Positions 8,259 to 15,464 of a stretch of 49,143 nucleotides of DNA are shown piece after piece. A program made the translations under genes and the position numbers. The DNA comes from Erysipelotrichaceae bacterium (GTDB taxonomy: Bacteria > Bacillota_I > Bacilli_A > Erysipelotrichales > Erysipelotrichaceae). The number at the start of each line of letters is the position of its first letter. Position 1 is the first letter of the stretch. The DNA lies in contig JAFWII010000006.1 in the NCBI GenBank assembly GCA_017533785.1, positions 1 to 49,143 on the forward strand. The letters are read 5' to 3'. The notes below the pieces were generated by a model. The model was given only the letters and a program-made list of their open reading frames with translations. It did no database searches and had not been told where the DNA came from.

Positions 8259-8531
8259 TTAAACTCCGATCGGCAGGGAACTGCGGTCTGGTTTTTCTCC
8301 GGTCCCGGCAGCCGGACCGGTATTTCCGGTGTTGGGGGTCTCACCGTTGCCGCCCGGGCTGCCGGCCTGACCGGATGTATGTGACCCGTCTTTCATGACG
8401 ATCACTTTCTTTTTGACAGGTCTGCGCACCTGCTGGAAAGGAAGCAGCGGATCGATCAGTTTATCGATCGAACGATAGATGATCAGCGCCACAGCAACGA
8501 ACGCGATCACGATCAGGATGTTTTGCCACAT
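8259..8531 (-). CDS. Small single-span membrane protein, unknown function
   Basis: A 90-residue protein with one N-terminal membrane helix (about 4-20), a basic stretch with RRPVKKK near 36-42, and a Gly/Pro/Ser/Thr-rich, probably disordered tail. I recognise no family. A good AAGGAGG site precedes the ATG. It lies between trkA (12 bases) and kdpD (37 bases) on the same strand, so a role with the potassium genes is plausible, for example as an accessory subunit, but there is no direct evidence. Confidence 0.65.
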   Translation of the reverse strand: MWQNILIVIAFVAVALIIYRSIDKLIDPLLPFQQVRRPVKKKVIVMKDGSHTSGQAGSPGGNGETPNTGNTGPAAGTGEKPDRSSLPIGV

Positions 8532-8543
8532 GATCCTTCCTCC

Positions 8544-9188
8544 TTATAAGCCGAACAGCTTCTGAATGACCTGCGTCTTGCCCAGCACCAGCATCGTCTG
8601 CCCGCGGTGGAGAAGCGTGTCATTACTGATATCCATGTTCATGGTGCCGTTTTTGACACCGAGAATGTTGATCTTGTATTTCCGGCGGATATCGATCTCG
8701 CCGATCCGCTTGTTGTCCCAGGCGGCCGGGACATAGACTTCGTAGATCGAATATCCGTCCGTCAGTTCAATGTAGTTGGAGATGTTGTCGGAGATGAAAC
8801 GGATCGCGGTCCAGTTTCCCATCTGCCGTTCCGGGAAGACGACTTCGTCCGCGCCGTTGCGCAGCAGGAACTTCTCCTGGGAGCTGGTGGTCGCCCGCGA
8901 GACGATCTTCGGCGCGCCGAGCTCGTCAAGCAGAAAAGTCGTTTCCAGGGAACTGAGGAAGTTGTCCCCGATCGCCACGATGCAGAGATCGTAGTCCGGG
9001 ATGCCCAGCGATTCCATGAAGACGCGGTTGGTGCTGTCACCGATCTGGGCGCCTGTCACGAAAGGCAGGATCTTGTTGATCCTTTCCTCATCCTGGTCGA
9101 CAACCATGATCTGATGACCCATTTCATAGAGCTTTTTGCAGATGTAGCTGCCGTATCTTCCGGCACCGATCACAAGAACGCTTTTCAT
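8544..9188 (-). CDS. trkA: Trk/Ktr potassium uptake regulatory subunit (RCK protein)
   Basis: A 214-residue cytosolic protein with an N-terminal RCK Rossmann domain (VIGAGRYGSY near 5-14, acidic VVDQDEER near 31-38) that binds nucleotide and gates a Trk/Ktr potassium channel, and a C-terminal RCK_C domain (about 135-214), a known c-di-AMP binding fold in KtrA. The ATG at 9188 is preferred over an upstream GTG because a GGAAAAGGA stretch precedes it. The membrane subunit (TrkH/KtrB) is not in the window. It is the first gene of the trkA-kdpDE unit, downstream of a perfect palindrome. Confidence 0.88.
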   Translation of the reverse strand: MKSVLVIGAGRYGSYICKKLYEMGHQIMVVDQDEERINKILPFVTGAQIGDSTNRVFMESLGIPDYDLCIVAIGDNFLSSLETTFLLDELGAPKIVSRATTSSQEKFLLRNGADEVVFPERQMGNWTAIRFISDNISNYIELTDGYSIYEVYVPAAWDNKRIGEIDIRRKYKINILGVKNGTMNMDISNDTLLHRGQTMLVLGKTQVIQKLFGL

Positions 9189-9230
9189 GATAAAGTCCTT
9201 TTCCTTCACCTTTATTGTAGAAAATGCCGC

Positions 9231-9247
9231 GTTAAGACGGTCTTAAC
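9231..9247. promoter_or_regulatory. Palindromic operator candidate upstream of trkA
   Basis: GTTAAGAC-g-GTCTTAAC is a perfect 8+1+8 palindrome, 43 bp before the trkA start. Related half sites (ATTAAGA, GTTAAAA) follow at 9262-9280 in the short divergent region shared with mscS. It may be the KdpE site; that is inference. Confidence 0.45.
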
Positions 9248-9363
9248 ATCCGGCTGCCCTGCATTAAGATTTCGTTAAAACAAAAATGAAAATCAAACAA
9301 ACAGCGTCCGGTTTTTCCTGCGGTGTTAAAATGACATTGAAGAAAAAGGAGGAAATCATCCTT

Positions 9364-10161
9364 ATGGGAATGTTTCTTGAAAACGCAGGCGCGCTGATCA
9401 CGGCCGGCTGCATCCGTATCGCGACTGCGCTTGTCATCTATCTGATCGGCGGCTTCGTGATCAAAAAACTGCTGAAATTCATCGGTGAGAAAGGCCTGCT
9501 CAAAAAGCTTGATCCGACCACCGCGTCTTTTGCCCTCGATGCCGCGAAAGTCGTCCTCTACATCCTGCTCATCATATCGGTGATCGGCGTGCTGGGCGTG
9601 CCGATGGCATCTGTCATCACTGTCCTTGCCTCTGCCGGCGTCGCCGTTGGCATGGCCATGCAGGGCTCCCTGTCCAATCTGGCAGGCGGCGTCATGCTGA
9701 TGATCTTCAAACCGTATCATGTTGGCAACTTTATCGAGACCGTCGGCGAAAGCGGAACAGTCAAAGAGATCTCCATGTTCTATACCACGCTATTAACACC
9801 GGATAACCGCAAAGTCCTGATCCCCAACGGCGCGATCATGAACGCCAACGTAAAGAACTATTCTTCGGAAGAGACACGCCGTGTCGATCTGAGTTTCACA
9901 GTCGCCAGAGGTGAAGACGTCGAAGCGGTCCGCAAGGCAGTCCTGGAGGCTTTTGCCGGGAACGAGCTGATCCTGAAGGATCCGGCCCCGGTCGTTCCGG
10001 TAAACGGCGGAAGCGATCAGGCCATGACCTTTACTCCGATGATCTGGTGCAAGAGTGCTGATTACTGGGGAGCGCGTTTCTCCGCGGAACAGAACATCGC
10101 GGAAGCGCTGAAAAAAGCCGGCATCAAGGCTCCGGCGGCGCTGTACAGCCAGGTCAAATAG
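9364..10161 (+). CDS. mscS: Small-conductance mechanosensitive channel
   Basis: A 265-residue MscS-family channel that releases solutes on osmotic downshock. Three N-terminal membrane segments end in the Gly/Ala-rich pore helix (VGMAMQGSLSNLAGGV, about 90-105), followed by the beta domain with PNG and NYS motifs and a C-terminal alpha/beta domain. Length is near the 286 of E. coli MscS. AAGGAGG (9346-9352) lies 11 bases before the ATG at 9364; an in-frame ATG two codons later is also possible. It is divergent from trkA, so potassium uptake and osmotic release share one intergenic region. A strong terminator follows. Confidence 0.93.
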   Translation: MGMFLENAGALITAGCIRIATALVIYLIGGFVIKKLLKFIGEKGLLKKLDPTTASFALDAAKVVLYILLIISVIGVLGVPMASVITVLASAGVAVGMAMQGSLSNLAGGVMLMIFKPYHVGNFIETVGESGTVKEISMFYTTLLTPDNRKVLIPNGAIMNANVKNYSSEETRRVDLSFTVARGEDVEAVRKAVLEAFAGNELILKDPAPVVPVNGGSDQAMTFTPMIWCKSADYWGARFSAEQNIAEALKKAGIKAPAALYSQVK

Positions 10162-10216
10162 CCGTTTACCGAGATACAGCGGATAATCGCATCGGAAAAC
10201 AGTTAAAAATCGTGCA

Positions 10217-10262
10217 ATCGTGGACTGAATAGGATATAATTAATCAGTCCACGATATTTTTT
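10217..10262 (+). terminator. Terminator after mscS
   Basis: A perfect 12-bp stem ATCGTGGACTGA/TCAGTCCACGAT (10217-10228 with 10244-10255) followed by TATTTTTTG. The rest of the gap up to 10361 is AT-rich and contains a possible promoter for the next gene (GAGACA, 17 bp, TATATT, about 10282-10310). Confidence 0.85.
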
Positions 10263-10360
10263 GTATTCGCATAAAATATATGAGACAAATCAAGATTTTC
10301 CATTTATATTAATAAATAGGAAAAACCTTAAATAATTACAGATACGGAGAAGAAAACAAC

Positions 10361-11242
10361 ATGACAAAAGAAGAATTATTGGAAAAAGCGAAGAATCTCG
10401 CAGAGAGCGAAGACCTGTCCAACGCTTTAACAGAGATGCGCAATCTCAGAAAACAGTGGCGCAGAAACGGAAGCGAGGATGAGTCTTTATATGACAAAGA
10501 GCTCGCTGACGAATTCTATGGCTATTTAGATAAGCTCAGCGCCAAGGAAGCTGAGATCTTTGCGTCGGTTGAAGATAAGAAGAAAGATCTGATCGCCAGA
10601 GCTGCTGAAGTTCTGAAGAAGCCGAACTTCAAGGAAGCAACGAACGAGATGAACAACCTCTTTGAAGAATGGAAAGCCAGCGGCCGTGCTGACAAGGAAA
10701 AGGATGACGAGCTCTGGGCACAGTTCAAGGAACTTCGTGATCAGTTCTTTGCCAACAAGAAGGAATACTTCGAAAACCTGAGAGCGTCCTTCGCTGAAAA
10801 CAAGGCTGCCAAGGAAGCCCTGATCGAAAAGGCAAAAGAAGCCAACACCCTGACAAGCTTCAAAGAGATCAACAACGTCATGAACGAACTGTTCGAGCAG
10901 TGGAAGAAGACCGGCAGCGCAGGCCGTGAGAACGATGACGAACTCTGGAATGCATTCAACGGCGAAAGAAGAGCCTTCTTCAAGAACCGCAACGAATATT
11001 ACGAGAAGATGAGAGAGACCTTCGCGGAGCGCACAGCTGCCAAGAAGGAGATCATCGCACAGGCCAAGATGTGCCTCGCCAGAAGCGAATTCACCGATGA
11101 CGAGATCAACACCGTCAAGAGCCTCCGCGGCAAGTGGAAAGAAGTCGGCAACGCCGGCAAGGAAAACGAAGAAGAACTCTGGAAGGAATTCAACGAGATC
11201 CTCAACCGTTACTTCGAGAATCTCAGATACTACAGAGACTGA
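10361..11242 (+). CDS. DUF349 repeat protein
   Basis: A 293-residue, highly charged, all-helical protein made of repeated DUF349 units of about 70 residues. Each unit has a W-[KR]-x-x-G-x-A-x-[KR]-E-x-[DE]-[DE]-E-L-W core followed by F-x-x-x-R-x-x-F-F; three clear copies lie near residues 94-130, 171-207 and 252-288, with a degenerate first copy near 27-60. Low-complexity Glu/Lys content suggests a coiled coil. The role of this domain is not established. There is no signal peptide, so it is cytosolic. It has its own upstream terminator and downstream hairpin and appears monocistronic. Confidence 0.85.
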   Translation: MTKEELLEKAKNLAESEDLSNALTEMRNLRKQWRRNGSEDESLYDKELADEFYGYLDKLSAKEAEIFASVEDKKKDLIARAAEVLKKPNFKEATNEMNNLFEEWKASGRADKEKDDELWAQFKELRDQFFANKKEYFENLRASFAENKAAKEALIEKAKEANTLTSFKEINNVMNELFEQWKKTGSAGRENDDELWNAFNGERRAFFKNRNEYYEKMRETFAERTAAKKEIIAQAKMCLARSEFTDDEINTVKSLRGKWKEVGNAGKENEEELWKEFNEILNRYFENLRYYRD

Positions 11243-11262
11243 TCCGTTTGAATCTGTGAAAG

Positions 11263-11316
11263 ACCCCGCTATCCACCGGCATACCACGTGATGTCGGAGG
11301 ACAAGCGGGGTTTTCT
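11263..11316 (+). terminator. Terminator after the DUF349 gene
   Basis: ACCCCGCT (11263-11270) pairs with AGCGGGG (11304-11310), enclosing an inner CCGGCAT/ATGTCGG stem, followed by TTTTCTG. Confidence 0.65.
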
Positions 11317-11351
11317 GTTGCTGAAAAGCAGAAAGGGGGTACTATAGAAGC

Positions 11352-11762
11352 ATGATCAGACCGATCGTCCGCGACCGCATCCTGCTGTCGAAAAGATCCG
11401 TACCGGCGACCAAAGCAGACCTGCAGACCGTGCAGGATCTTAAGGATACGCTTTCTGCACATCGGCAGAACTGTGTCGGCATGGCCGCCAACATGATCGG
11501 CATGCACAAGCGGATCATCATCGTTTCCCTCGGCTTCTTCGATCTCGTCATGCTGAATCCGGTGATCACGGAGAAAAAAGATGCTTACGAAACGGAGGAG
11601 AGCTGTCTTTCGCTTTCCGGCGCCCGCAGAACAACCCGTTATCATAAGATCCGGGTACGCTATCAGGACGAAAAGATGCAGACACAGGTGCAGGAATTCA
11701 GCGGACAGGCTGCGCAGATCATCCAGCATGAATGCGACCATCTGGAAGGGATCCTGATCTGA
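11352..11762 (+). CDS. def: Short peptide deformylase with Met in place of the motif I Gln
   Basis: A 136-residue metal-dependent deformylase that removes the formyl group from new proteins. Metal ligands are intact: C85 in EESCLS and H126/H130 in QHECDH with catalytic E127. Motif I, normally GxGxAAxQ, reads VGMAANMIG, so the conserved Gln that stabilises the transition state is Met48. The protein stops almost directly after motif III and lacks a C-terminal extension. Short Met-type homologues occur in other Bacillota; whether they deformylate efficiently or act on other substrates is unclear. A GGGGG ribosome site lies about 12 bases upstream. It is convergent with the phosphatase gene. Confidence 0.85.
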   Translation: MIRPIVRDRILLSKRSVPATKADLQTVQDLKDTLSAHRQNCVGMAANMIGMHKRIIIVSLGFFDLVMLNPVITEKKDAYETEESCLSLSGARRTTRYHKIRVRYQDEKMQTQVQEFSGQAAQIIQHECDHLEGILI

Positions 11763-11777
11763 TATCTGAGAATACAA

Positions 11778-11806
11778 AAGGCGCTCAATGAAAGCGCCTT
11801 GATTTT
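11778..11806. terminator. Bidirectional terminator between def and the HAD gene
   Basis: AAGGCGCT (11778-11785) pairs with AGCGCCTT (11793-11800); T-rich tracts follow on both strands, which suits the convergent genes. Confidence 0.75.
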
Positions 11807-11815
11807 TGTTTTGTC

Positions 11816-12472
11816 TTATTCCCCGAGCAGGATCTTCCTCAGTTCGCCGATGTCGTGGGCAAGATATTCCGGGCCTGATTCCAACAGCTTTTCCTCGCTG
11901 CGGTAGCCCCAGGTGACCAGGACAGAGTGGATACCGAGGTTCGTCGCGGCCTGCCGGTCCGCACCGCTGTCTCCGACCATATACATGTTGTCACGGTCGA
12001 GTCCTTTGGCGGCGATCAGCTCCTCACCGCGTTTCGGATCGGGTTTGATCGGGTATTCATCGACCGCGCCCCAGACTTCGTCAAAGGGGATGTCCTTGAA
12101 ATGCATGGCGATCAGTTTTTTGGTGTAATGCTCGGCTTTGTTGGAGTATACCGCGAGACGATGTCCGTTTTCGTGGAGCTCCTTCAGCAGCTCCGGGATG
12201 CCCGGATAGGGTTTTGACTCCATAAAGTAGTTCATGTCGTAGTAATAAACGAACATGTTGAGGGCTTCTTCAAAGAGCTCGTCTCTTGATTCCTCCGGAA
12301 GAATACTGCGGATGGCGTTCTGAAAGCCGTGACCGAGTTTGGTCTTGACTTCCTCGTCGTTCAGAAGCGGGAAACCGTACGTTTCCAGGATCGGATTTAT
12401 ACTATTGCGCAGATCAGCAAGGGTATTCATCAGTGTACCGTCGAGATCGAACAGGATGTATTTCGTTTTCAT
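11816..12472 (-). CDS. HAD-superfamily phosphatase, phosphoglycolate phosphatase-like
   Basis: A 218-residue HAD hydrolase. Motif I FDLDGTL (D9 nucleophile, D11), motif II VYSNK, the motif III Lys in IKPDP, and motif IV GDSGADRQAA are all present, with a helical cap between motifs I and II. This is the Gph/PGMB subgroup, which dephosphorylates small phosphometabolites; the substrate cannot be read from sequence. The ATG at 12472 starts exactly at the domain but has only a weak ribosome site; an in-frame TTG at 12499 is the alternative. It is divergent from the DIP1984 gene. Confidence 0.88.
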   Translation of the reverse strand: MKTKYILFDLDGTLMNTLADLRNSINPILETYGFPLLNDEEVKTKLGHGFQNAIRSILPEESRDELFEEALNMFVYYYDMNYFMESKPYPGIPELLKELHENGHRLAVYSNKAEHYTKKLIAMHFKDIPFDEVWGAVDEYPIKPDPKRGEELIAAKGLDRDNMYMVGDSGADRQAATNLGIHSVLVTWGYRSEEKLLESGPEYLAHDIGELRKILLGE

Positions 12473-12515
12473 ACCAAAAGAGTATCGCAATTTCGGCAAC
12501 CTGACAACTTCGCCT

Positions 12516-12521
12516 TATAAT
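12516..12521 (+). promoter_or_regulatory. -10 element upstream of the DIP1984 gene
   Basis: A consensus TATAAT lies 29 bp before the start codon; the matching -35 region is poor. Confidence 0.4.
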
Positions 12522-12550
12522 GGAAGTGTAGAAACCGGAGGTAAAAAAAT

Positions 12551-13000
12551 ATGAAACTTGCGGAAGCACTGCAGGAACGTGCCGACCTGCAGAAAAGGAT
12601 CAGCCAGCTCGATTACCGGCTGGCAAACAACGCGCTGGTCCAGGAGGGGGAAAAGACTGCCGAGGATCCGGACGCACTGCTGAAGGAACTTGAGGAATGC
12701 CTCAACCGTCAGCAGATCCTAATCGCGAAGATCAATCAGGCAAACTGCGATACCAAAGTCAGCGGCCACAGTCTGACCGAGCTGATCAGCTACCGGGACA
12801 TGCTGACGACGAAGATCAGCATCTACCGCCATCTGCTGGATACCGCCAGCAATACCGCCCAGCGGGCGACAGCGAGCGAGATCAAGATCCTGCGCGCCGT
12901 CGATGTCAAAGCGCTGCAGAAAGAGACGGACGAATACTCCGCGAAGCTGCGCAAATTGAACAACCTGATCCAGGAGACGAACTGGACGACAGAGATCTGA
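12551..13000 (+). CDS. DIP1984 (septicolysin-like) family protein
   Basis: A 149-residue helical protein. The opening MKLAEALQERADLQKRI, the NNALVQEGE segment, and the pattern of EDPDALL, LIAKIN and SLTELIS blocks are characteristic of the DIP1984 family, sometimes annotated as septicolysin. No cytolytic role has been shown from sequence, there is no signal peptide, and the heptad pattern points to a coiled-coil oligomer in the cytoplasm. AACCGGAGG precedes the ATG. A structured RNA and then a terminator follow the gene. Confidence 0.8.
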   Translation: MKLAEALQERADLQKRISQLDYRLANNALVQEGEKTAEDPDALLKELEECLNRQQILIAKINQANCDTKVSGHSLTELISYRDMLTTKISIYRHLLDTASNTAQRATASEIKILRAVDVKALQKETDEYSAKLRKLNNLIQETNWTTEI

Positions 13001-13014
13001 AACAATTTGGTGAA

Positions 13015-13162
13015 CTGCCGGGGCGAATGTCATCTCTGCGACTGAGAATGAGTCCGCATCTCAGAGGGTACGGGGCAGCCCATTTGTTTGTTTACATATG
13101 TGCCCGTCTTCAGACAAACGTACTCATATCCTGTATTTTTATGACCGGACATTGACCGGCAG
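13015..13162 (+). ncRNA. Structured RNA element of unknown class
   Basis: The ends of this 148-nt stretch pair with each other: CTGCCGG (13015-13021) with CCGGCAG (13156-13162), then AATGTC (13026-13031) with GACATT (13148-13153). Inside lies a long hairpin (CTCTGCGACT at 13034-13043 with AGTCCGC and CAGAG to 13066) and a second arm in which ACGGGGCA pairs with TGCCCGT, or TTTGTTTG with CAGACAAA. A terminator follows 20 nt later. It does not match the c-di-AMP (ydaO) motifs I know. It could be a 3' UTR structure, a small RNA or a riboswitch; no promoter of its own was seen. Confidence 0.55.
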
Positions 13163-13181
13163 CCGGGTCGGGCAAGGGGAC

Positions 13182-13210
13182 AGCCTTCCGCTTTCTGCGG
13201 GAGGCTTTTT
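13182..13210 (+). terminator. Terminator after the structured RNA
   Basis: AGCCTTCCGC (13182-13191) pairs with GCGGGAGGCT (13196-13205, one G-U), followed by TTTTTT. Confidence 0.8.
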
Positions 13211-13238
13211 TAATAGCACACATTTAAAATATTGCGCA

Positions 13239-13267
13239 TTGAAGAGCGTCATTTCTTCCGCTATAAT
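13239..13267 (+). promoter_or_regulatory. Promoter of the antiporter-mgtC operon
   Basis: TTGAAG (13239-13244), 17 bp, TATAAT (13262-13267). Transcription would start near 13274, only about 16 nt before the TTG start of the antiporter, which rules out longer in-frame readings. Confidence 0.7.
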
Positions 13268-13289
13268 TACGGACATAGAGGGAAAATTC

Positions 13290-14705
13290 TTGAGCTTTTT
13301 AGGTGGACTCGACCAGGCATCGGCGATCATCGCTTCGATCGCGCTGATGCTGTTCGGCGGATATATCTTTACACGCATCACATCCTGGCTGCACCTGCCG
13401 GCGGTTACCGGCTATATCTGCTGCGGAATTCTTTTGGGTTCCTTCGGACTGAACCTGATCCCGCAGAAGGTGATCGACGGGATGGGTTTTATGCCGGATA
13501 TTGCGGTCGCTTTCGTTGCGTTCAGCACCGGGCAGTTTTTCCGGATCGACGCACTGAAGAAGAACGGACCCAAAGTCATCCTGATCGCGTTCCTGGAGAC
13601 CTTCCTGGCTTCCGTCTGCGTCTTTGCGGCGCTTAGTTTTCTGGGCGTCAGCACACCTTTCAAGATCGTGCTTTCCGCCCTGGCGGCAGCTACAGCACCG
13701 ACCTCCACGATGATGACGATCCGGCAGACGCATGCCAAGGGAGACTTTGTCGATACCCTGCTGCAGACTGTCGCGATCGATGAGATCTTCGCGCTTATCG
13801 AATTCAGCGTAGCCATCACGATCGCCCTGAGCCTCAGAGGCGGTCATCAGCTGAACATGGGCGAAGTCTTCCGTCCGGTAGTGATGAACCTTCTGGTCCT
13901 TTTTATCGGGGCTGTTTTCGGTGGTCTTCTGCAGCTGTTCATGTTGAACAAGAGCGACGGCGACAATCGTCTGATCATCTGCCTGGCGACCCTGATCAGT
14001 TTCTGCGGTATCTGTTCGGTGCTTGGACAATCCCCGCTTCTCGGCGTTATGATGATGAGCACGGTCTATATCAATCTCACCAATGACGACAATCTGTATA
14101 AACAAATGAGCTACTTCAGCCCGCCGATCATGCTGCTGTTCTTTGTCCGTTCCGGTCTTTCCTTCGATCTGGGCGGACTTCTGCACGTCTCTTCGGCGGG
14201 AGAACTGCCGCTGCTTCTGATCTGCGGTCTCTATATTCTTTTCCGGGCTGCCGGAAAATACGGCGGCGCCTGGCTGGGCTGCCGGATGACGGAAAAGCAG
14301 CCGAAAGTCCGCAACTACCTTGGTCTTGCTCTGTTCTCACAGGCAAGCGTTGCCATCAGCCTTGGCGAGATCGCTGCCCGCAGTATGGGCGGAGAGATCG
14401 GTCTTGCCCTGTCGACAGTTGTCATGGCGACGTCGATCATCTATGAGTTTATCGGTCCGGTCACTGCCAAACTGGCGCTGTCCCTGTCCGGTTCCATCTC
14501 CGGCAAACTGGAGGAGATCGTTCCGGAAGTCGGACAGAATATGACCAGTGTTGAAGAACTGATCGAACGGATCCGCATTATCCGTGCGGTCGGCGAGCAG
14601 GACAAAAAAGAAGTGAACGAACAGGAAAAAGTCTTTACCGATGCGGCGGATGAAGTGATCAGCATTCAGAACATGCTGCGGAATGCAAGGAGGAAAAACC
14701 GATGA
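13290..14705 (+). CDS. CPA2 family monovalent cation:proton antiporter
   Basis: A 471-residue polytopic antiporter with about 12-13 membrane segments, an AATAPTSTMM-type segment near 130-140 and a second core repeat in the C-terminal half, followed by a 50-residue charged cytoplasmic tail. The family exchanges Na+ or K+ for H+. I place the start at TTG 13290: AGAGGGA lies 8 bases upstream and the promoter TATAAT at 13262 lies inside the longer ATG reading from 13098. There is no RCK domain. Its stop overlaps the mgtC start as ATGA, so the two are co-translated. The ion cannot be told from sequence. Confidence 0.85.
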   Translation: MSFLGGLDQASAIIASIALMLFGGYIFTRITSWLHLPAVTGYICCGILLGSFGLNLIPQKVIDGMGFMPDIAVAFVAFSTGQFFRIDALKKNGPKVILIAFLETFLASVCVFAALSFLGVSTPFKIVLSALAAATAPTSTMMTIRQTHAKGDFVDTLLQTVAIDEIFALIEFSVAITIALSLRGGHQLNMGEVFRPVVMNLLVLFIGAVFGGLLQLFMLNKSDGDNRLIICLATLISFCGICSVLGQSPLLGVMMMSTVYINLTNDDNLYKQMSYFSPPIMLLFFVRSGLSFDLGGLLHVSSAGELPLLLICGLYILFRAAGKYGGAWLGCRMTEKQPKVRNYLGLALFSQASVAISLGEIAARSMGGEIGLALSTVVMATSIIYEFIGPVTAKLALSLSGSISGKLEEIVPEVGQNMTSVEELIERIRIIRAVGEQDKKEVNEQEKVFTDAADEVISIQNMLRNARRKNR

Positions 14706-15418
14706 GTGATATCATAGCCGAACTGCTTGGCCCCTGGTCTGCGGGTCTCAATACCTGGTCGGTCCTGTTCCGTATAGGACTGACGATCCTGCTTACTGCG
14801 ATCATCGGCTGGGAGCGTTCCGGCAAGAGACTGGCGCTAGGCTTACGCAGTTTCATCATTCTCGGCACGACCTGCTGCGCCGCGATGATCGCGGATACAG
14901 CGCTGATGGAACGTTCGGGCGAGATGCTGCCCATTCTTTCAGCAGCGGCTTTCATCGTTTCCTTCCTGACCGGCAATGGTGCGACCTACTTCTCCTCCCG
15001 CAGCAAGATGCGCGGCATTACGACGGTCGCCTGCCTCTGCTGTTCCTGCATGGTCAGCATCCTCTGCGGCGCGGGCTTCTATTATATCGCGCTGCTGACT
15101 TTCGTCGGCATGTACATCACTACGACTTTCCTTGCAAAACTGGAGGGTTACCTGCTGAGCCGTTCCGACCGTTTCTCGGTGCACATGGAGCTGCGTTCGC
15201 GCACGGACCTGAAGGATTTCGTCAAAGTCGTCCGTCAGCTGGGCATGCGCGTCCATGACATCGAATCGAACCCGGCTTACCACAATTCCGGTCTGAGCGT
15301 ATACAGCGTTTCACTGTCGATCGTTTCCCCGGAACTGAAGCACTTCAAGACTCACGCGGAGATCATTGAAGCGCTGAGCACCCTGGAATACGTTTCCTTC
15401 ATCGAGGAACAGGGATAA
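14702..15418 (+). CDS. MgtC/SapB family membrane protein
   Basis: A 238-residue protein. Five hydrophobic segments in residues 20-145 include the MgtC hallmark GWERSGKRLALGLRSF (Gly-x-Glu-Arg ... GLR). A soluble C-terminal domain (about 150-238) resembles an ACT-like fold. MgtC proteins modulate membrane energetics, and in enteric bacteria aid survival at low Mg2+. Co-translation with a cation:proton antiporter suggests a link to ion or pH balance. The fit to the family is strong; the physiological role is inferred. Confidence 0.85.
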   Translation: MSDIIAELLGPWSAGLNTWSVLFRIGLTILLTAIIGWERSGKRLALGLRSFIILGTTCCAAMIADTALMERSGEMLPILSAAAFIVSFLTGNGATYFSSRSKMRGITTVACLCCSCMVSILCGAGFYYIALLTFVGMYITTTFLAKLEGYLLSRSDRFSVHMELRSRTDLKDFVKVVRQLGMRVHDIESNPAYHNSGLSVYSVSLSIVSPELKHFKTHAEIIEALSTLEYVSFIEEQG

Positions 15419-15423
15419 TTAAA

Positions 15424-15442
15424 AGCGCTGCGGCGCAGCGCT
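15424..15442. terminator. Terminator between mgtC and the hydrolase gene
   Basis: AGCGCTGCG-g-CGCAGCGCT is a perfect 9-bp stem. TTTTAATT follows on the minus strand, so it mainly terminates the dacA-hydrolase unit. Confidence 0.7.
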
Positions 15443-15464
15443 GTCAAGAATCGTTAAAGATCTC

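Noticed and set aside
13015..13162. c-di-AMP (ydaO) riboswitch
   Set aside because: A GGGTACGGGG stretch recalls it, but the GGGGTGAATC and CCGACAGCTAAC blocks and the expected order are missing.
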